Shown here in pieces: positions 14,501 through 24,900 of a DNA stretch of 35,942 nucleotides; the stretch's first letter is position 1; the number at the start of each line of letters is the position of its first letter. The stretch lies in contig DYNF01000032.1 of the NCBI GenBank assembly GCA_020721205.1, positions 1-35,942 of the forward strand, read 5' to 3'. Both the position numbers and the translations under genes were made by a program. The notes below the pieces were generated by a model. It had not been told where the DNA came from, made no database searches, and worked only from the letters and a program-made list of their open reading frames with translations. This DNA is from Prochloron sp. SulCav_FS08_3_32_3330. GTDB lineage: Bacteria; Cyanobacteriota; Cyanobacteriia; Cyanobacteriales; DYNF01.

Positions 14501-17500
14501 ATGATTATTGGCAAAAACATTAACAAAAAAATTAAAAAATGGCGAATTACCTTAATTACTTCTTCCACTATAACTGCACTGATCATTGGTTTAAGTTTGA
14601 CTGGTTGGTTTCAAATTTTAGAATGGTCAACTTATGACTTATTTTTTCGTCTTCGTCCTGCTGAAACTAAGGATTCAAGAGTAGTTATTGTGGGCATTAA
14701 TGAAGCGGATATTCAAAGATTTCGTTATCCTCTTTCTGATGAAATTTTAGCTCAATTAATTGCAAAAATTAAAACTTATAATCCCAAAGTGATTGGCTTA
14801 AATATTTATCGAGATTTACCTGTAGATCCGGGAAATAAAAAGTTATTAGAATTGTTTAAAACAACCCCAAATTTAGTCGGAATTGAAAAAATTATAGGCA
14901 CTCAAATCGCCCCACCTCCTGAACTCAAAAAAATAGGTTTTTCTGATGTGATTTTTGATGAAGATGGGAAAATGCGTCGGTCTTTAATTTCTCATCCTTT
15001 TGAGGGTAAATTAAAGTTTAGTTTGGCGACAACTTTAGCTTTATTTTATTTAGAAGATCAAGGAATTAAAAATAAAGAAATTGATCCAAAAAATCGTTAT
15101 GTTCAATTAGGAAAAACTCTTTTTAAACCTTTTAAAGAAAATGATGGTGGCTATATTAGGGCAAAAAGTGGCGGTTATCAAATATTATTAAATATGCGAG
15201 GAGGAAAAGATAAGTTTGAGACTATTTCTCTTAGTCAAATTATTGATAATCAGATCACAAAAGAGGTAATTAAAGATAAAATTGTCTTGATTGGTCTTAT
15301 GAGTGATGGCACAGGCGAAAAAATTTATACTTCTTATAGTACGGATGATTTTACTAATATTTATGGGGTGGAATATCATGCCAATCTTACCAGTCAAATT
15401 ATTAGTTCTGCAATAGATGAAAGACCTTTAATTAAAACGATTCCTGATCCTTTTGAATGGTTATTAATTCTGATTTGGTCTTTAGCTAGTGCTACTTTTG
15501 GGTCGAAATTTATTGTTAATAAATATCTAACAATTATGGGTATTTTTTCTTTAAATATTATTTTAATAATTAGTTATTATTTATTATTTTTAAATAGTTG
15601 GTGGCTTCCTTTATTTGCTCCTTTTTTAGCAATATATGTATCGGGATGTATCAGTATAACTTATTTACTTTGGGATAATTTAAAAGAATATGCTCAAACT
15701 TTAGAACAAAAAGTAATAGAAAGAACAGAAGAATTAAGTCTTTCTGAAGAAAAATTTGCTAAATCTTTTCGGTTAAGTCCTCATCCTATGATCATTACTT
15801 CTTTTGAAGATGGTAAATTTATTGAAGTTAATCAAAGTTTCCTAGATACTATTAGTTGTTCTTTAGAAGATGTAAGTGGAAAAACAGCTTTAGAATTAAA
15901 CTTAGAAGTTAATTCAATTCAACGACAAAAACTTTGTCAAATGTTAATAACTGCTGAAAAAATTGATAACTTTGAATTTGAATTTAGAACAAAATTAGGA
16001 GAAATTAGAACTGCATTATTATCGGCGGAAGTAATTTATTTATCGGGGAAAAAATGCTTATTATTTATTTCTAATGATATTACCCAAAGAAAACAATTAG
16101 AAGAAGCCCAAAAACAGGCAAAAGAAGCGGCTGAAGCGGCTAATCAGGTTAAAAGTGAGTTTTTAGCAAATATGAGTCATGAATTGCGTACTCCTCTTAA
16201 TGCTATTCTTGGTTTTAGTCGAATTTTGGCAAAAAGTCCTTCTTCTTATCAAGCCCATAATGAGTATTTGAAAATTATTATTCGTAGTGGAGAACATTTA
16301 TTATCATTAATTAATGAAATTTTAGATTTATCGAAAATAGAAGCGGGAAAAATGACTTTAAATGAAAATGATTTTGATTTTTATAATTTGTTAGAAACTA
16401 TTAAAGAAATGTTAAAATTAAAAGCAATTTCTAAAGGCTTAAAATTCATTTTTCAGGTTGATTCAAATGTGCCTCAATATCTAAAAAGTGATGATCAAAA
16501 ATTACGTCAAATTTTAATTAATTTATTAAATAATGCGATTAAATTTACAGAATCAGGAACAGTTAGTCTTAAGGTAAGTTTAAATAAAAAACAACTTAAA
16601 TCAAAGGAAAATTTAAGCCTTGATTTTGAAATAAAAGATACAGGAAAAGGCATTGCTGAGGATGAATTGGATAGTTTATTTGAACCTTTTACTCAAACTT
16701 TAATCGGAAGAAAAAGTAACGAAGGCACGGGTTTAGGATTACCGATTAGTCGTAAATTTGTACAATTAATGAGGGGAGATATTCATGTTAATAGTATTTT
16801 AGATCAAGGCTCAACTTTTAGTTTTAGTATTTTAGTTAAATTAAGTGAGGCTAAAAATCTTCAACAAACTATTAGTAAAAATATTATTGGATTAGCACCA
16901 AATCAACCGATTTATCGAGTTTTAATTGTAGATGATCAATGGGTAAATCGTCAATTATTAGTACAATTATTTACTCCACTTCAGTTTGAAATTAAAGAAG
17001 TTTCTAATGGGGAAGAAGCAGTTATAATGTGGGAAAAATGGCAACCTCATTTAATTTTAATGGATTTAAAAATGCCTGTGATGAGTGGTTATTCTGCTAC
17101 GAAAATAATTAGAGAAAAAGAACATAAATTTGAGAAAATTAAGACTAAAATTATTGCCATTAGTGCTAGTGTATATGAAGATGAAAAGGCAAAAATCTTC
17201 AAGATTGGCTGTGATGATTTTATGCTTAAACCTTTTCCTGAAAATCTAATTTTTGATAAAATAGCTGAACATTTAGGAGTTATTTATCTTTATGAAGAAT
17301 CAAAGTTAAGGCAAGAATTTCAAGAGAGAGGAATAAAAAAAGAACTGAATCTTGAACATTTTTCAATGATGTCTGAGGATTGGCTTAAACGATTATATCA
17401 AGCCTCTTTGGAAGGAAATGATCAATGGTTATTAGAACTTATTACGGAAATTCCTCCCCAAGAAACTACTCTTAAAAATACTTTATTTACTTGGATAAAT

Positions 17501-17548
17501 GATTTTAATTTTGATAAAATTACTGATATAATTGAACCTAAAAATTAA
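14501..17548 (+). CDS. CHASE2-PAS hybrid sensor histidine kinase with receiver domain
   Basis: The 1015 residues divide cleanly. A membrane segment lies at about 17-36. The extracytoplasmic CHASE2 sensor covers about 37-310 (WSTYDLFFRLRP, VVIVGINEADI). Three membrane segments follow (about 318-332, 342-364, 368-392), then a coiled coil and a PAS domain (about 420-530). HisKA carries His560 in NMSHELRTPLNAIL, and the ATPase has Asn678, DTGKG at 713-717 and GTGLGL from 742. The receiver has Asp811/812, the phospho-acceptor Asp855 and Lys910. The last 75 residues are helical without a clear HPt histidine, so phosphate may leave through a separate HPt protein or regulator. It lies upstream of the CHAT-DUF928-adhesin genes on the same strand but is separated from them by a palindromic element. 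It is the likely sensor of that module, by position only. Confidence 0.93.
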   Translation: MIIGKNINKKIKKWRITLITSSTITALIIGLSLTGWFQILEWSTYDLFFRLRPAETKDSRVVIVGINEADIQRFRYPLSDEILAQLIAKIKTYNPKVIGLNIYRDLPVDPGNKKLLELFKTTPNLVGIEKIIGTQIAPPPELKKIGFSDVIFDEDGKMRRSLISHPFEGKLKFSLATTLALFYLEDQGIKNKEIDPKNRYVQLGKTLFKPFKENDGGYIRAKSGGYQILLNMRGGKDKFETISLSQIIDNQITKEVIKDKIVLIGLMSDGTGEKIYTSYSTDDFTNIYGVEYHANLTSQIISSAIDERPLIKTIPDPFEWLLILIWSLASATFGSKFIVNKYLTIMGIFSLNIILIISYYLLFLNSWWLPLFAPFLAIYVSGCISITYLLWDNLKEYAQTLEQKVIERTEELSLSEEKFAKSFRLSPHPMIITSFEDGKFIEVNQSFLDTISCSLEDVSGKTALELNLEVNSIQRQKLCQMLITAEKIDNFEFEFRTKLGEIRTALLSAEVIYLSGKKCLLFISNDITQRKQLEEAQKQAKEAAEAANQVKSEFLANMSHELRTPLNAILGFSRILAKSPSSYQAHNEYLKIIIRSGEHLLSLINEILDLSKIEAGKMTLNENDFDFYNLLETIKEMLKLKAISKGLKFIFQVDSNVPQYLKSDDQKLRQILINLLNNAIKFTESGTVSLKVSLNKKQLKSKENLSLDFEIKDTGKGIAEDELDSLFEPFTQTLIGRKSNEGTGLGLPISRKFVQLMRGDIHVNSILDQGSTFSFSILVKLSEAKNLQQTISKNIIGLAPNQPIYRVLIVDDQWVNRQLLVQLFTPLQFEIKEVSNGEEAVIMWEKWQPHLILMDLKMPVMSGYSATKIIREKEHKFEKIKTKIIAISASVYEDEKAKIFKIGCDDFMLKPFPENLIFDKIAEHLGVIYLYEESKLRQEFQERGIKKELNLEHFSMMSEDWLKRLYQASLEGNDQWLLELITEIPPQETTLKNTLFTWINDFNFDKITDIIEPKN

Positions 17549-17590
17549 GTTATTTGTTATTGGTTATTTAGGAGATTTTATTCTTCTGAA

Positions 17591-17733
17591 GGCAACGGGT
17601 TGAAACCCGTTGCTACATAAACAAAACCTGCCTACGCAGGTTAAATTTTTAAAATAAATATTAGTTAATATTTAATCATAAAACCCGTAAAGACGGGTTT
17701 TGTCTAGGTAGCAACGGGTTTCAACCCGTTGCC
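17591..17733. repeat. Composite palindromic element R1 with 26-base inverted ends
   Basis: The element is built of four hairpins. Outer palindromes (17591-17613 and 17711-17733) are exact inverted copies of each other built on CAACGGGTT/AACCCGTTG, each followed inward by TAC/GTA. The inner hairpins are AACCTGC-CTAC-GCAGGTT (17625-17642) and AAAACCCGT-AAAG-ACGGGTTTT (17680-17701). The core TTAGTTAATATTTAA lies in the middle. Sister copies are at 21721-21858 and 27419-27544. It separates the sensor kinase from the CHAT gene. The type is MITE-like or REP-like. Confidence 0.9.
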
Positions 17734-17791
17734 TCATTTGAAAAGACTATTTTAATTTTTAATTCTTCTTATTTAATTTATAAATTATTCG

Positions 17792-20722
17792 ATGAAACAT
17801 TTTTTAAAATCAGTATTTCTTGTATTATTAGGTATATTAATCACTATTAATCTTTCTGTTATTAATCCCCTTTATTCTCACACAGTTATTGATCATCAAG
17901 AATCGTCATTAAATGTTATAGATTTAATTCAAAAAGGTAAAATTTATTATGATCATGGACAGTTTTTTGAGGCAATAGAAGTATTACAAGAAGCCCAAAT
18001 AAATCTGAGGGAAGAAACCTTAAATCAAGCACAGGTTTTAAGTTGGATTGCTTTAGCACAATATCAATTAGGAAATATGGAAGAAAGCAATAATTCTATT
18101 AATAAAAGTTTAGAATTAATTAATAATTTAACTGACATTAATCCTCAAATTCAAGCACAAGTTTACAATACTCAGGCACAATTAAAATATTTACAAGGAA
18201 ATTTAACAGAAGCTTTAACAATTTGGGAAAAAGCTGAAACTTTTTACAGTCAAGCTAATGATTTAACCGGAATTATTGGTAGTCAAATTAATCAAACTGA
18301 AGTAATGCAACGCTTAGGTTATTATCATTTAACGGAAAAAGTATTAGAAAAAGTTACCCGAAATTTAGCCCAACAATCTGATTCTATTCTGAAAATTAAA
18401 GGCTTACTAAATATCGCTAATCTGTTAGAAGTTACGGGAAAAATAGAATCATCACAAACAATTTTAAAAAGGATTTTATGTTTAGTTTCCACTAATAAAG
18501 AAACTGAAACTAATTTAAAATGTTCAGAATTATCAGAATTAAATTATGAACAAAATGTAACTTTTGAAGGCATAAATACAATATTTCAAAGTTTAAATAA
18601 TACTCAAATTTTGGCAAAAGAAGAAAGTAAAATTTGGTTAAGTTTAGGTAATAGTCAAATGTCTGTATTTAAAGAGCTAAAAAATAAAGATGAATTATTA
18701 GCAAAAGAATCTAGCAAAGAAGCAATAATTAGTTATCAAAATGCTCAAACTTTAACCACAAATAATTTAATTAAAGCTCAGGCAATTAATTATCAATTAC
18801 ATTTATTAATTGATTATGAAAATTTTGAATTAATGACAGAATTATTAACAGAAATTAAAGCATTATTACCCGAAATTAATACGAAAAGAGATGGGATTTA
18901 TGCTCAGATTTATTTAGCAGAAAATCTGATGAAATTATTAGAAAAAGAAACGAATCAAAATCTGATTAATTCCTTAAAAAATGATGTAGTTAGTTTATTA
19001 GAAACAGCGATTGAAAAAGCCAATTTATTAAAAGATATTCCCACTAAATCTTATGGTTTAGGAATATTAGGAAAATGGTATGAAAAAGAAGAAAATTGGG
19101 AACAAGCAGAGGCTTTAACTTATGCTTCTTTAAGCGAAGCCCAACAGACAAATCAATTTATTTTAGTCTATCAATGGCAATGGCAAATGGCGAGAATTTT
19201 ACACAAAAAATCAGCGAATAATCTTATAACTGATATAACTGATCTGGATGAAGATCGGTCATTTTCTTATTATAAAATGGCATTTAATACGTTAAAAAAT
19301 CTACGCAAAACTTTTATAATTTCTAATGCTAATCATCAGTTATCCTTTCGAGAAAAGATTGAGCCTTTTTATCGAGAATATGTTAATTTATTAGTTAGTA
19401 ATCAATTTCCTAGTCAAGAACATTTGGAAATAGCACGTCAAGCGATTGAATATTTACAAGTGGAAGAAGTTAAAAATCATCTTAAAGAAGATTGTTTATA
19501 TGTCACAGAAGAAAATCAAAATATAGAAGAAAATAATGACCCTAAAGCGACTTTTTTAAATCCGAAAACAGCGATAATTTATCCGATAATTTTACCCGAA
19601 AAATTAGCAATTATTGACTCTATTCCTAATAATAATTATCAAAAATGTCAGCGACAACAAACAGAAAATCAAGACTTAAAATGTTATCCTCGTGATTATC
19701 ATTTATATTTAACTAAAGTTACTCAAATAGAAGTGGAAAATACCTATCAAGAAATTAAACGATATCTTAATCCTCGATCGCCCCAAGAATTATTATTAGA
19801 ATCATCACAAAAACTTTATAATATGATGATAAAACCGTTAGAAAATGACTTGATTAATAACCAGATTAAAACTTTAGTTTTTGTCTTAGATGGAGTTTTA
19901 AGAAATTTACCAATGTCAGCACTTTATGATGGAGAAAAATATTTAATCGAAAAATATAATATTGCTTTAGTGCCGGGGTTAAAATTATTAAAATCTAAAT
20001 CTTTATCATTAATTCCTGAAAATCCTAATATTTTAATCGGTGGATTAAGCCAAGCTAGACAAGGTTTTACTTCCCTTCCATCGGTAGAAAACGAAATTAA
20101 AGAAATTAGTCAAATAGGAATAGAAACTACCTCAAAAACTATTATCAAAAATGAAGATTTTACTGAAGAAAAACTCACTAAATTAATTAAAGAAAGTCCT
20201 TTTTCCATGATTCATTTAGCAACTCATGGTCAATTTAGTTCGGAGGCTGAAAATACTTTTATTTTAACATGGGATCAGAAATTAAATCTTCAACAATTAC
20301 AAAATTCCTTAGCACAAAGAAAAGTAATAAAACCGATTGAATTATTAATTTTGAGTGCTTGTCAAACCGCTTCTGGAGATAAAAATGCCGCTTTAGGATT
20401 AGCAGGATTAGCGGTACGTTTAGGAGTCCAAAGTACGGTAGCTACTTTATGGTCAGTAAATGATCAATCTACTTCTGAGTTAATGATTAAATTTTATCAA
20501 GAATTGATAGAAATGCAAAGAAATAAAGTAGAAGCTTTACAGAAAATAGACGCTTTAATAACACAAGGTTTAAGTAATGAAGAATTAGCAAATATAAATT
20601 TTAATCAGACCTTAAGTCAAGCGGAAGTTTTAACGAATGCCCAACGATTTTTATTACAACAAACTCAATATAAACATCCTTATTATTGGTCTCCTTTTGT
20701 ATTAATTGGCAATTGGAACTAA
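17792..20722 (+). CDS. Exported TPR-CHAT protein (caspase-like protease fold)
   Basis: The 976-residue product begins MKHFLKSVFLVLLGILITIN, a signal peptide or signal anchor, so it should act outside the cytoplasmic membrane. Residues about 45-560 hold many TPR-like helical pairs (for example FFEAIEVLQEAQ, ALTYASLSEAQQ). The C-terminal CHAT domain (about 700-976) has the caspase-type catalytic pair: His812 in LATHGQF and Cys857 in LSACQTASG. Both residues are intact, followed by the family block GLAVRLGVQSTVATLWSVND. CHAT domains are proteases of the caspase/separase clan, some of which cut partner proteins in bacterial immunity. This extracytoplasmic type is typical of cyanobacteria and its substrates are unknown. 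It is followed 63 bases later by the DUF928 gene with no repeat in between, so the two probably share a transcript. Confidence 0.92.
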   Translation: MKHFLKSVFLVLLGILITINLSVINPLYSHTVIDHQESSLNVIDLIQKGKIYYDHGQFFEAIEVLQEAQINLREETLNQAQVLSWIALAQYQLGNMEESNNSINKSLELINNLTDINPQIQAQVYNTQAQLKYLQGNLTEALTIWEKAETFYSQANDLTGIIGSQINQTEVMQRLGYYHLTEKVLEKVTRNLAQQSDSILKIKGLLNIANLLEVTGKIESSQTILKRILCLVSTNKETETNLKCSELSELNYEQNVTFEGINTIFQSLNNTQILAKEESKIWLSLGNSQMSVFKELKNKDELLAKESSKEAIISYQNAQTLTTNNLIKAQAINYQLHLLIDYENFELMTELLTEIKALLPEINTKRDGIYAQIYLAENLMKLLEKETNQNLINSLKNDVVSLLETAIEKANLLKDIPTKSYGLGILGKWYEKEENWEQAEALTYASLSEAQQTNQFILVYQWQWQMARILHKKSANNLITDITDLDEDRSFSYYKMAFNTLKNLRKTFIISNANHQLSFREKIEPFYREYVNLLVSNQFPSQEHLEIARQAIEYLQVEEVKNHLKEDCLYVTEENQNIEENNDPKATFLNPKTAIIYPIILPEKLAIIDSIPNNNYQKCQRQQTENQDLKCYPRDYHLYLTKVTQIEVENTYQEIKRYLNPRSPQELLLESSQKLYNMMIKPLENDLINNQIKTLVFVLDGVLRNLPMSALYDGEKYLIEKYNIALVPGLKLLKSKSLSLIPENPNILIGGLSQARQGFTSLPSVENEIKEISQIGIETTSKTIIKNEDFTEEKLTKLIKESPFSMIHLATHGQFSSEAENTFILTWDQKLNLQQLQNSLAQRKVIKPIELLILSACQTASGDKNAALGLAGLAVRLGVQSTVATLWSVNDQSTSELMIKFYQELIEMQRNKVEALQKIDALITQGLSNEELANINFNQTLSQAEVLTNAQRFLLQQTQYKHPYYWSPFVLIGNWN

Positions 20723-20785
20723 TTTAAGTTAAAATAAAATTAGTAACAAAATTCTTTATCTAAATCCACTAACTTATTAATTATC

Positions 20786-21607
20786 ATGAAACAGCAAAAA
20801 TATTATTCTTCCCTCATTATTTCATCTTTTCTTATCTCCATAAATCTGTTATTTATTCCCTCTTTTCACAAAAAAGCACAGGCACAAAACAATCAAATTA
20901 TTAATTTTACTTCCCCTATTCCTAATTTTGGCTCATCTGATGATACTCCCTATCATGGCGATCGTGGCGCGGGAAGTCGTACAGATGAATTATTTTGTGA
21001 AACAAGTAATCCCAATCCTTCGATAAAAGCCTTATTTCCTAATAGTAATTATACGATTACAAGGGAAGCAAATCCTACAATTTATGTTTATCTTCCCCCC
21101 GGATCAGTGTCGGATATTTCCTTATATTTATATGAACAAGATGATCAAGGAAATTGGAAAGTTAATACAGATTTGATCGCAATTATTCCGATTAATCATA
21201 ATTTAGGGGGTATTACTCCCATTAGTTTTGCTCAATTAAAACCTCTGATTGAGGGCAAAATTTATAAATGGAGTTTAACTGTTAATTGTCAAGAAAATTC
21301 TGATGTGATTACTCCTTCAATTCCTTTAGAAATGATAGATATTAATAGTAATTCTCATGTTTATCCTACGATTGAAAGAGTTAGTTTAGAACCAATTAAT
21401 AGTTTAGAAACTGAAGAATTATCTTTAGAAACTGCTTATAATTATATCGAAAATAATCAAGTTTCATCAGCTTTAAATCTAGCTATTTCTTACGCTCAAA
21501 AAGGACTTTTCTTAGAATCTTGTGATATTTTAGTACGCTTAAAACAAGAATTTCCTAATGATGAAATGGTATTGAGGGCATGGGAACAATTATTAATGAT
21601 AATTTAA
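20786..21607 (+). CDS. DUF928 domain exported protein
   Basis: The 273-residue product has a signal peptide with a likely cut after KKAQA (about residue 34). Its mature start carries the DUF928 signature GDRGAGSRTDELFC. The family region then runs through YLPPGSVSDISLYLYEQD and IPLEMIDINSNS. Two cysteines (FCETS and NCQEN) may form a disulfide. A helical C-terminus (about 210-270) resembles one TPR pair. DUF928 has no known activity. From general knowledge, this family is repeatedly found beside CHAT and haemagglutinin-like genes in cyanobacteria, which fits a helper role for the exported adhesin or for CHAT. It lies 63 bases after the CHAT gene. Confidence 0.9.
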   Translation: MKQQKYYSSLIISSFLISINLLFIPSFHKKAQAQNNQIINFTSPIPNFGSSDDTPYHGDRGAGSRTDELFCETSNPNPSIKALFPNSNYTITREANPTIYVYLPPGSVSDISLYLYEQDDQGNWKVNTDLIAIIPINHNLGGITPISFAQLKPLIEGKIYKWSLTVNCQENSDVITPSIPLEMIDINSNSHVYPTIERVSLEPINSLETEELSLETAYNYIENNQVSSALNLAISYAQKGLFLESCDILVRLKQEFPNDEMVLRAWEQLLMII

Positions 21608-21619
21608 TAAGCTATTAAA

Positions 21620-21685
21620 CATTTAAAAAATTAAACCTGCGGGTAGCTGGTTTTGTTTATGTAGCAACGGGTTTCAACCCGTTGC
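21620..21685. repeat. Half copy of the composite palindromic element (R2a)
   Basis: This carries the right half of the element: part of the core, the inner hairpin ACCTGC-GGGTA-GCTGGT, the spacer TTTTGTTTATGTA and an outer palindrome of the CAACGGGTT/AACCCGTTG type. It is nearly identical to 21803-21852 of the complete copy that follows, which suggests local duplication or a partial loss. Confidence 0.8.
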
Positions 21686-21720
21686 TTATGAAAGTTGGGC
21701 GTTTTCATTCTTTTTTTTTA

Positions 21721-21858
21721 CGACAGGTTAAAACCTGTCGCTACCCAAACAAAACCCGTCTTTACGGGTTTTGAGATTAAATATTAACTAATATTTAAAA
21801 AATTAAACCTGCGGGTAGCTGGTTTTGTTTATGTAGCAACGGGTTTAAACCCGTTGCC
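21721..21858. repeat. Composite palindromic element R2b, full copy
   Basis: Same layout as R1. The left outer palindrome is CGACAGGTT-AA-AACCTGTCG and the right one is built on CAACGGGTTTAAACCCGTTG. The two ends differ from each other, yet each remains a perfect hairpin. Inner hairpins are AAACCCGT-CTTT-ACGGGTTT and a weaker ACCTGC/GCTGGT pair. The core is TTAAATATTAACTAATATTT. It separates DUF928 from the adhesin gene. Confidence 0.9.
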
Positions 21859-21909
21859 TCCCTACAATTTTTCTATTTTGATAAAATAAAAATAATCAGG
21901 ATTAAAAAA

Positions 21910-24900
21910 ATGAAAAATATCTACAAAATGATCTCAATGAGTTGTTATTTTGGCATTTGTTTATTTATTTTAAGCACAGAAAAAACCTTAGCACAATTAC
22001 CTTTAACTCCCGATAATTCTTTAGGAAGTCAAGTTACACCTAATCAACAAATAAGAGGAGTAACAGCCGATTTAATTGAAGGAGGGGCAAGTCTTAATGA
22101 CAATTTATTTCATAGTTTTAGCGAATTTAATGTTAATGAATTACAAAATGTTTATTTTGCTAATCCCACAGGAATTAATAATATTTTAACCCGAGTTACA
22201 GGCAATAATAGCAGTAATATTAACGGTACATTAGGAGTAGATGGTAATGCTAATCTATTCTTAATTAATCCTCAAGGAATTTTATTCGGAAATAACGCAA
22301 AATTAGATCTTAATGGCTCATTTTTGGCAACTACGGCGGAAGAAGTTTTAATTAATAATAATTTTGTTAATATTGGCACAGCAAGTAAAGATGAATTATT
22401 AAATATTAATCCTAATGTTTTTTTTACTAATGCTTTAAGAAATTCTCAAATTAATCAAAATAAAATTACTTTAAATGGTGTAGTCAATTCTGATAATGTT
22501 AATTCTGTAACTTTAAGTACAGGAGAATTTATTAATAATTCTGGTAATTTTAATATTAATGGTGATTTAATTTTTAATCTCAATGCAGTCACTCCTCAAA
22601 CTCAACTTTCTTCTACTAATATTAATAATGCTATTAATGCGATGGGAAATAATGTTAATAGTACAATAATTAATTTATTTAATCCAGAAGGAGAAACAGC
22701 GACTTTTGCAGGAGAAACGATTAATATTAATAAAAATGTCACTATTCAGGCACATAATCCAGCAATTATAACTACAGATGATAATGGATTTATTACTAAT
22801 ATTCAACCTACCGTTATTTTAGATGGAGAAAATAGTCGAGAAGTTGTTACGATTAATAATGCCATAGTTAATCTTAATAATTTAGGAATTAAAAATGGGA
22901 GTATTAATTTTGAAGATATTAGTGGGATTGGGGGGGGAATTAATATTAATGAAGAAAGTTCGGTTACTATTAATAATAGTCTCATTTCTAACAATTTTTC
23001 TTATAGTATTGGGGGGGGAATTAATAATGATAATAGTAATTTAACTTTAAATAATAGCCAAATCTCTGATAATTTTTCCATCAATGCTGGAGGAATTAAC
23101 AATAATAGAGGAATTAACAATAATAATGGTAAGTTAATTATTAATAATAGTCTAATATCTCATAATCTATCTTCTTATAATACTGGTGGAATTAGCAATA
23201 ATGGGGATTTAATTATCAACAATAGCCAAATATCTGATAATTTTTCCCAAGATACTGGCGGAATTAGCAATAATGGGGATTTAACTGTCAACAATAGCAT
23301 AATATCTAATAATTCGGCAGGTACAGGGACAGGAGGAATTAGGAATAATGGGAATGCTAATTTAAGCCATAGTAGTGTTATTAATAATAATTCCCAATCT
23401 ATTGGCGGTATTTATAACACTGGTAATTTAAACATAACTAATAGCAATATTTCTGATAATTCTGGTAATCAAGGGGGCGGTATTAATAACAGTGGTTATT
23501 TAAAAATAATCAATAGTAATCTTTCTCATAACGAGGCTATATTTTCCGGTGGTGCTATTGATAACAATGGTAATTTAAACATAACTAATAGTAATATTTT
23601 CGATAACTCTGCTAATCAAGGAGGGGCTATTTCTAACAGTAATTATTGGCTACATAATGATAGTGGAAATATAAATATTGAAAATAGCAGTATTTTTAAT
23701 AACTCTGCTAATCAAGGAGGGGCTATTTATAATAATGCTACAAATATTGAGAGTAGTATTATTTTAAATAATACTATTTTTAATAATAATACTTCTGTAG
23801 ATATTTTTAGTAATGAAGAAGGAATACAAATTTTCAAAAATAATCAAATTTTAAATAATTTTATTGCCGAAGGTGGTATTTTAAAAACTGAAGGGAATGT
23901 TACAATTAATGCTAATTCTTTAACTTTTCAAGATACTAATCCTGATACTTTGAATAATTTATTTGGGATCAATAATACCCTAATTCTTAACACACCTGAA
24001 TTAATAATTCAAGATTCAATTATTAATACTTCTAACTATAGTAATTTTAGTTTAAGTCCTCAGAATCCCCAAAATTTTAATATTATTAATTCAACTATTT
24101 CTACTAATGGGAATAACTTGACTTTTTCCCTTGGTAATGCCTCCCTCAACTTAATTGATACAGATATTAATAGTAATAGCAATACTAAGCAATCAGGAAC
24201 AATTAATATTAGTAATTCTGGGAATATAAACTTAAATAATAGTCGTATTTTTATTACCTCAGAACCCGGGATAAATCTAACAGGAGGCGACTTAAATATT
24301 AATACGAATACATTAAATTTAACTAATTTTTCTTTAATTGATACTAGCACTTATAGCGAAGGAAATGCAGGAAATATTAACATTAATGCTACGAATATGA
24401 ATCTCAATCAATATAGTATTATTCGCTCTTTAACTACTAACCAAGGTAACGCAGGTGATATATTTTTAAACATAAATAATGCCGTTAATTTAGATAATTT
24501 AAGTATTATTAGTACCGCCGCAACAGTTAACTCTAGTGGGAATAGTGGAAATATTAATCTTAATGCTAATTCATTGGCTTTAAAAAATGGTTCTCAACTT
24601 CAAGCATTAACCCAAGGAAGTGGACAAGCCGGATCAATTTTTGCTAATATTAATCAGGATATTTTAATTAGTGGTTTTGGCACTGAAAATCCTACTACTA
24701 ATCCTTTAAATTTAATCAATGTTATTAGTAATAATAATCAAATTGGGGAAATATTATCTCATGATACCTTAGCAACAGCCCAACTATTAACTAATAGTAA
24801 TTTTGGGGTAAATAGTCTTGATAATCCTAATCAAAATGTTGAATTTTCTACTCGGATTCCCTATACTTCAATTGAAGGAAATGGAGATAATACGGTAGAT

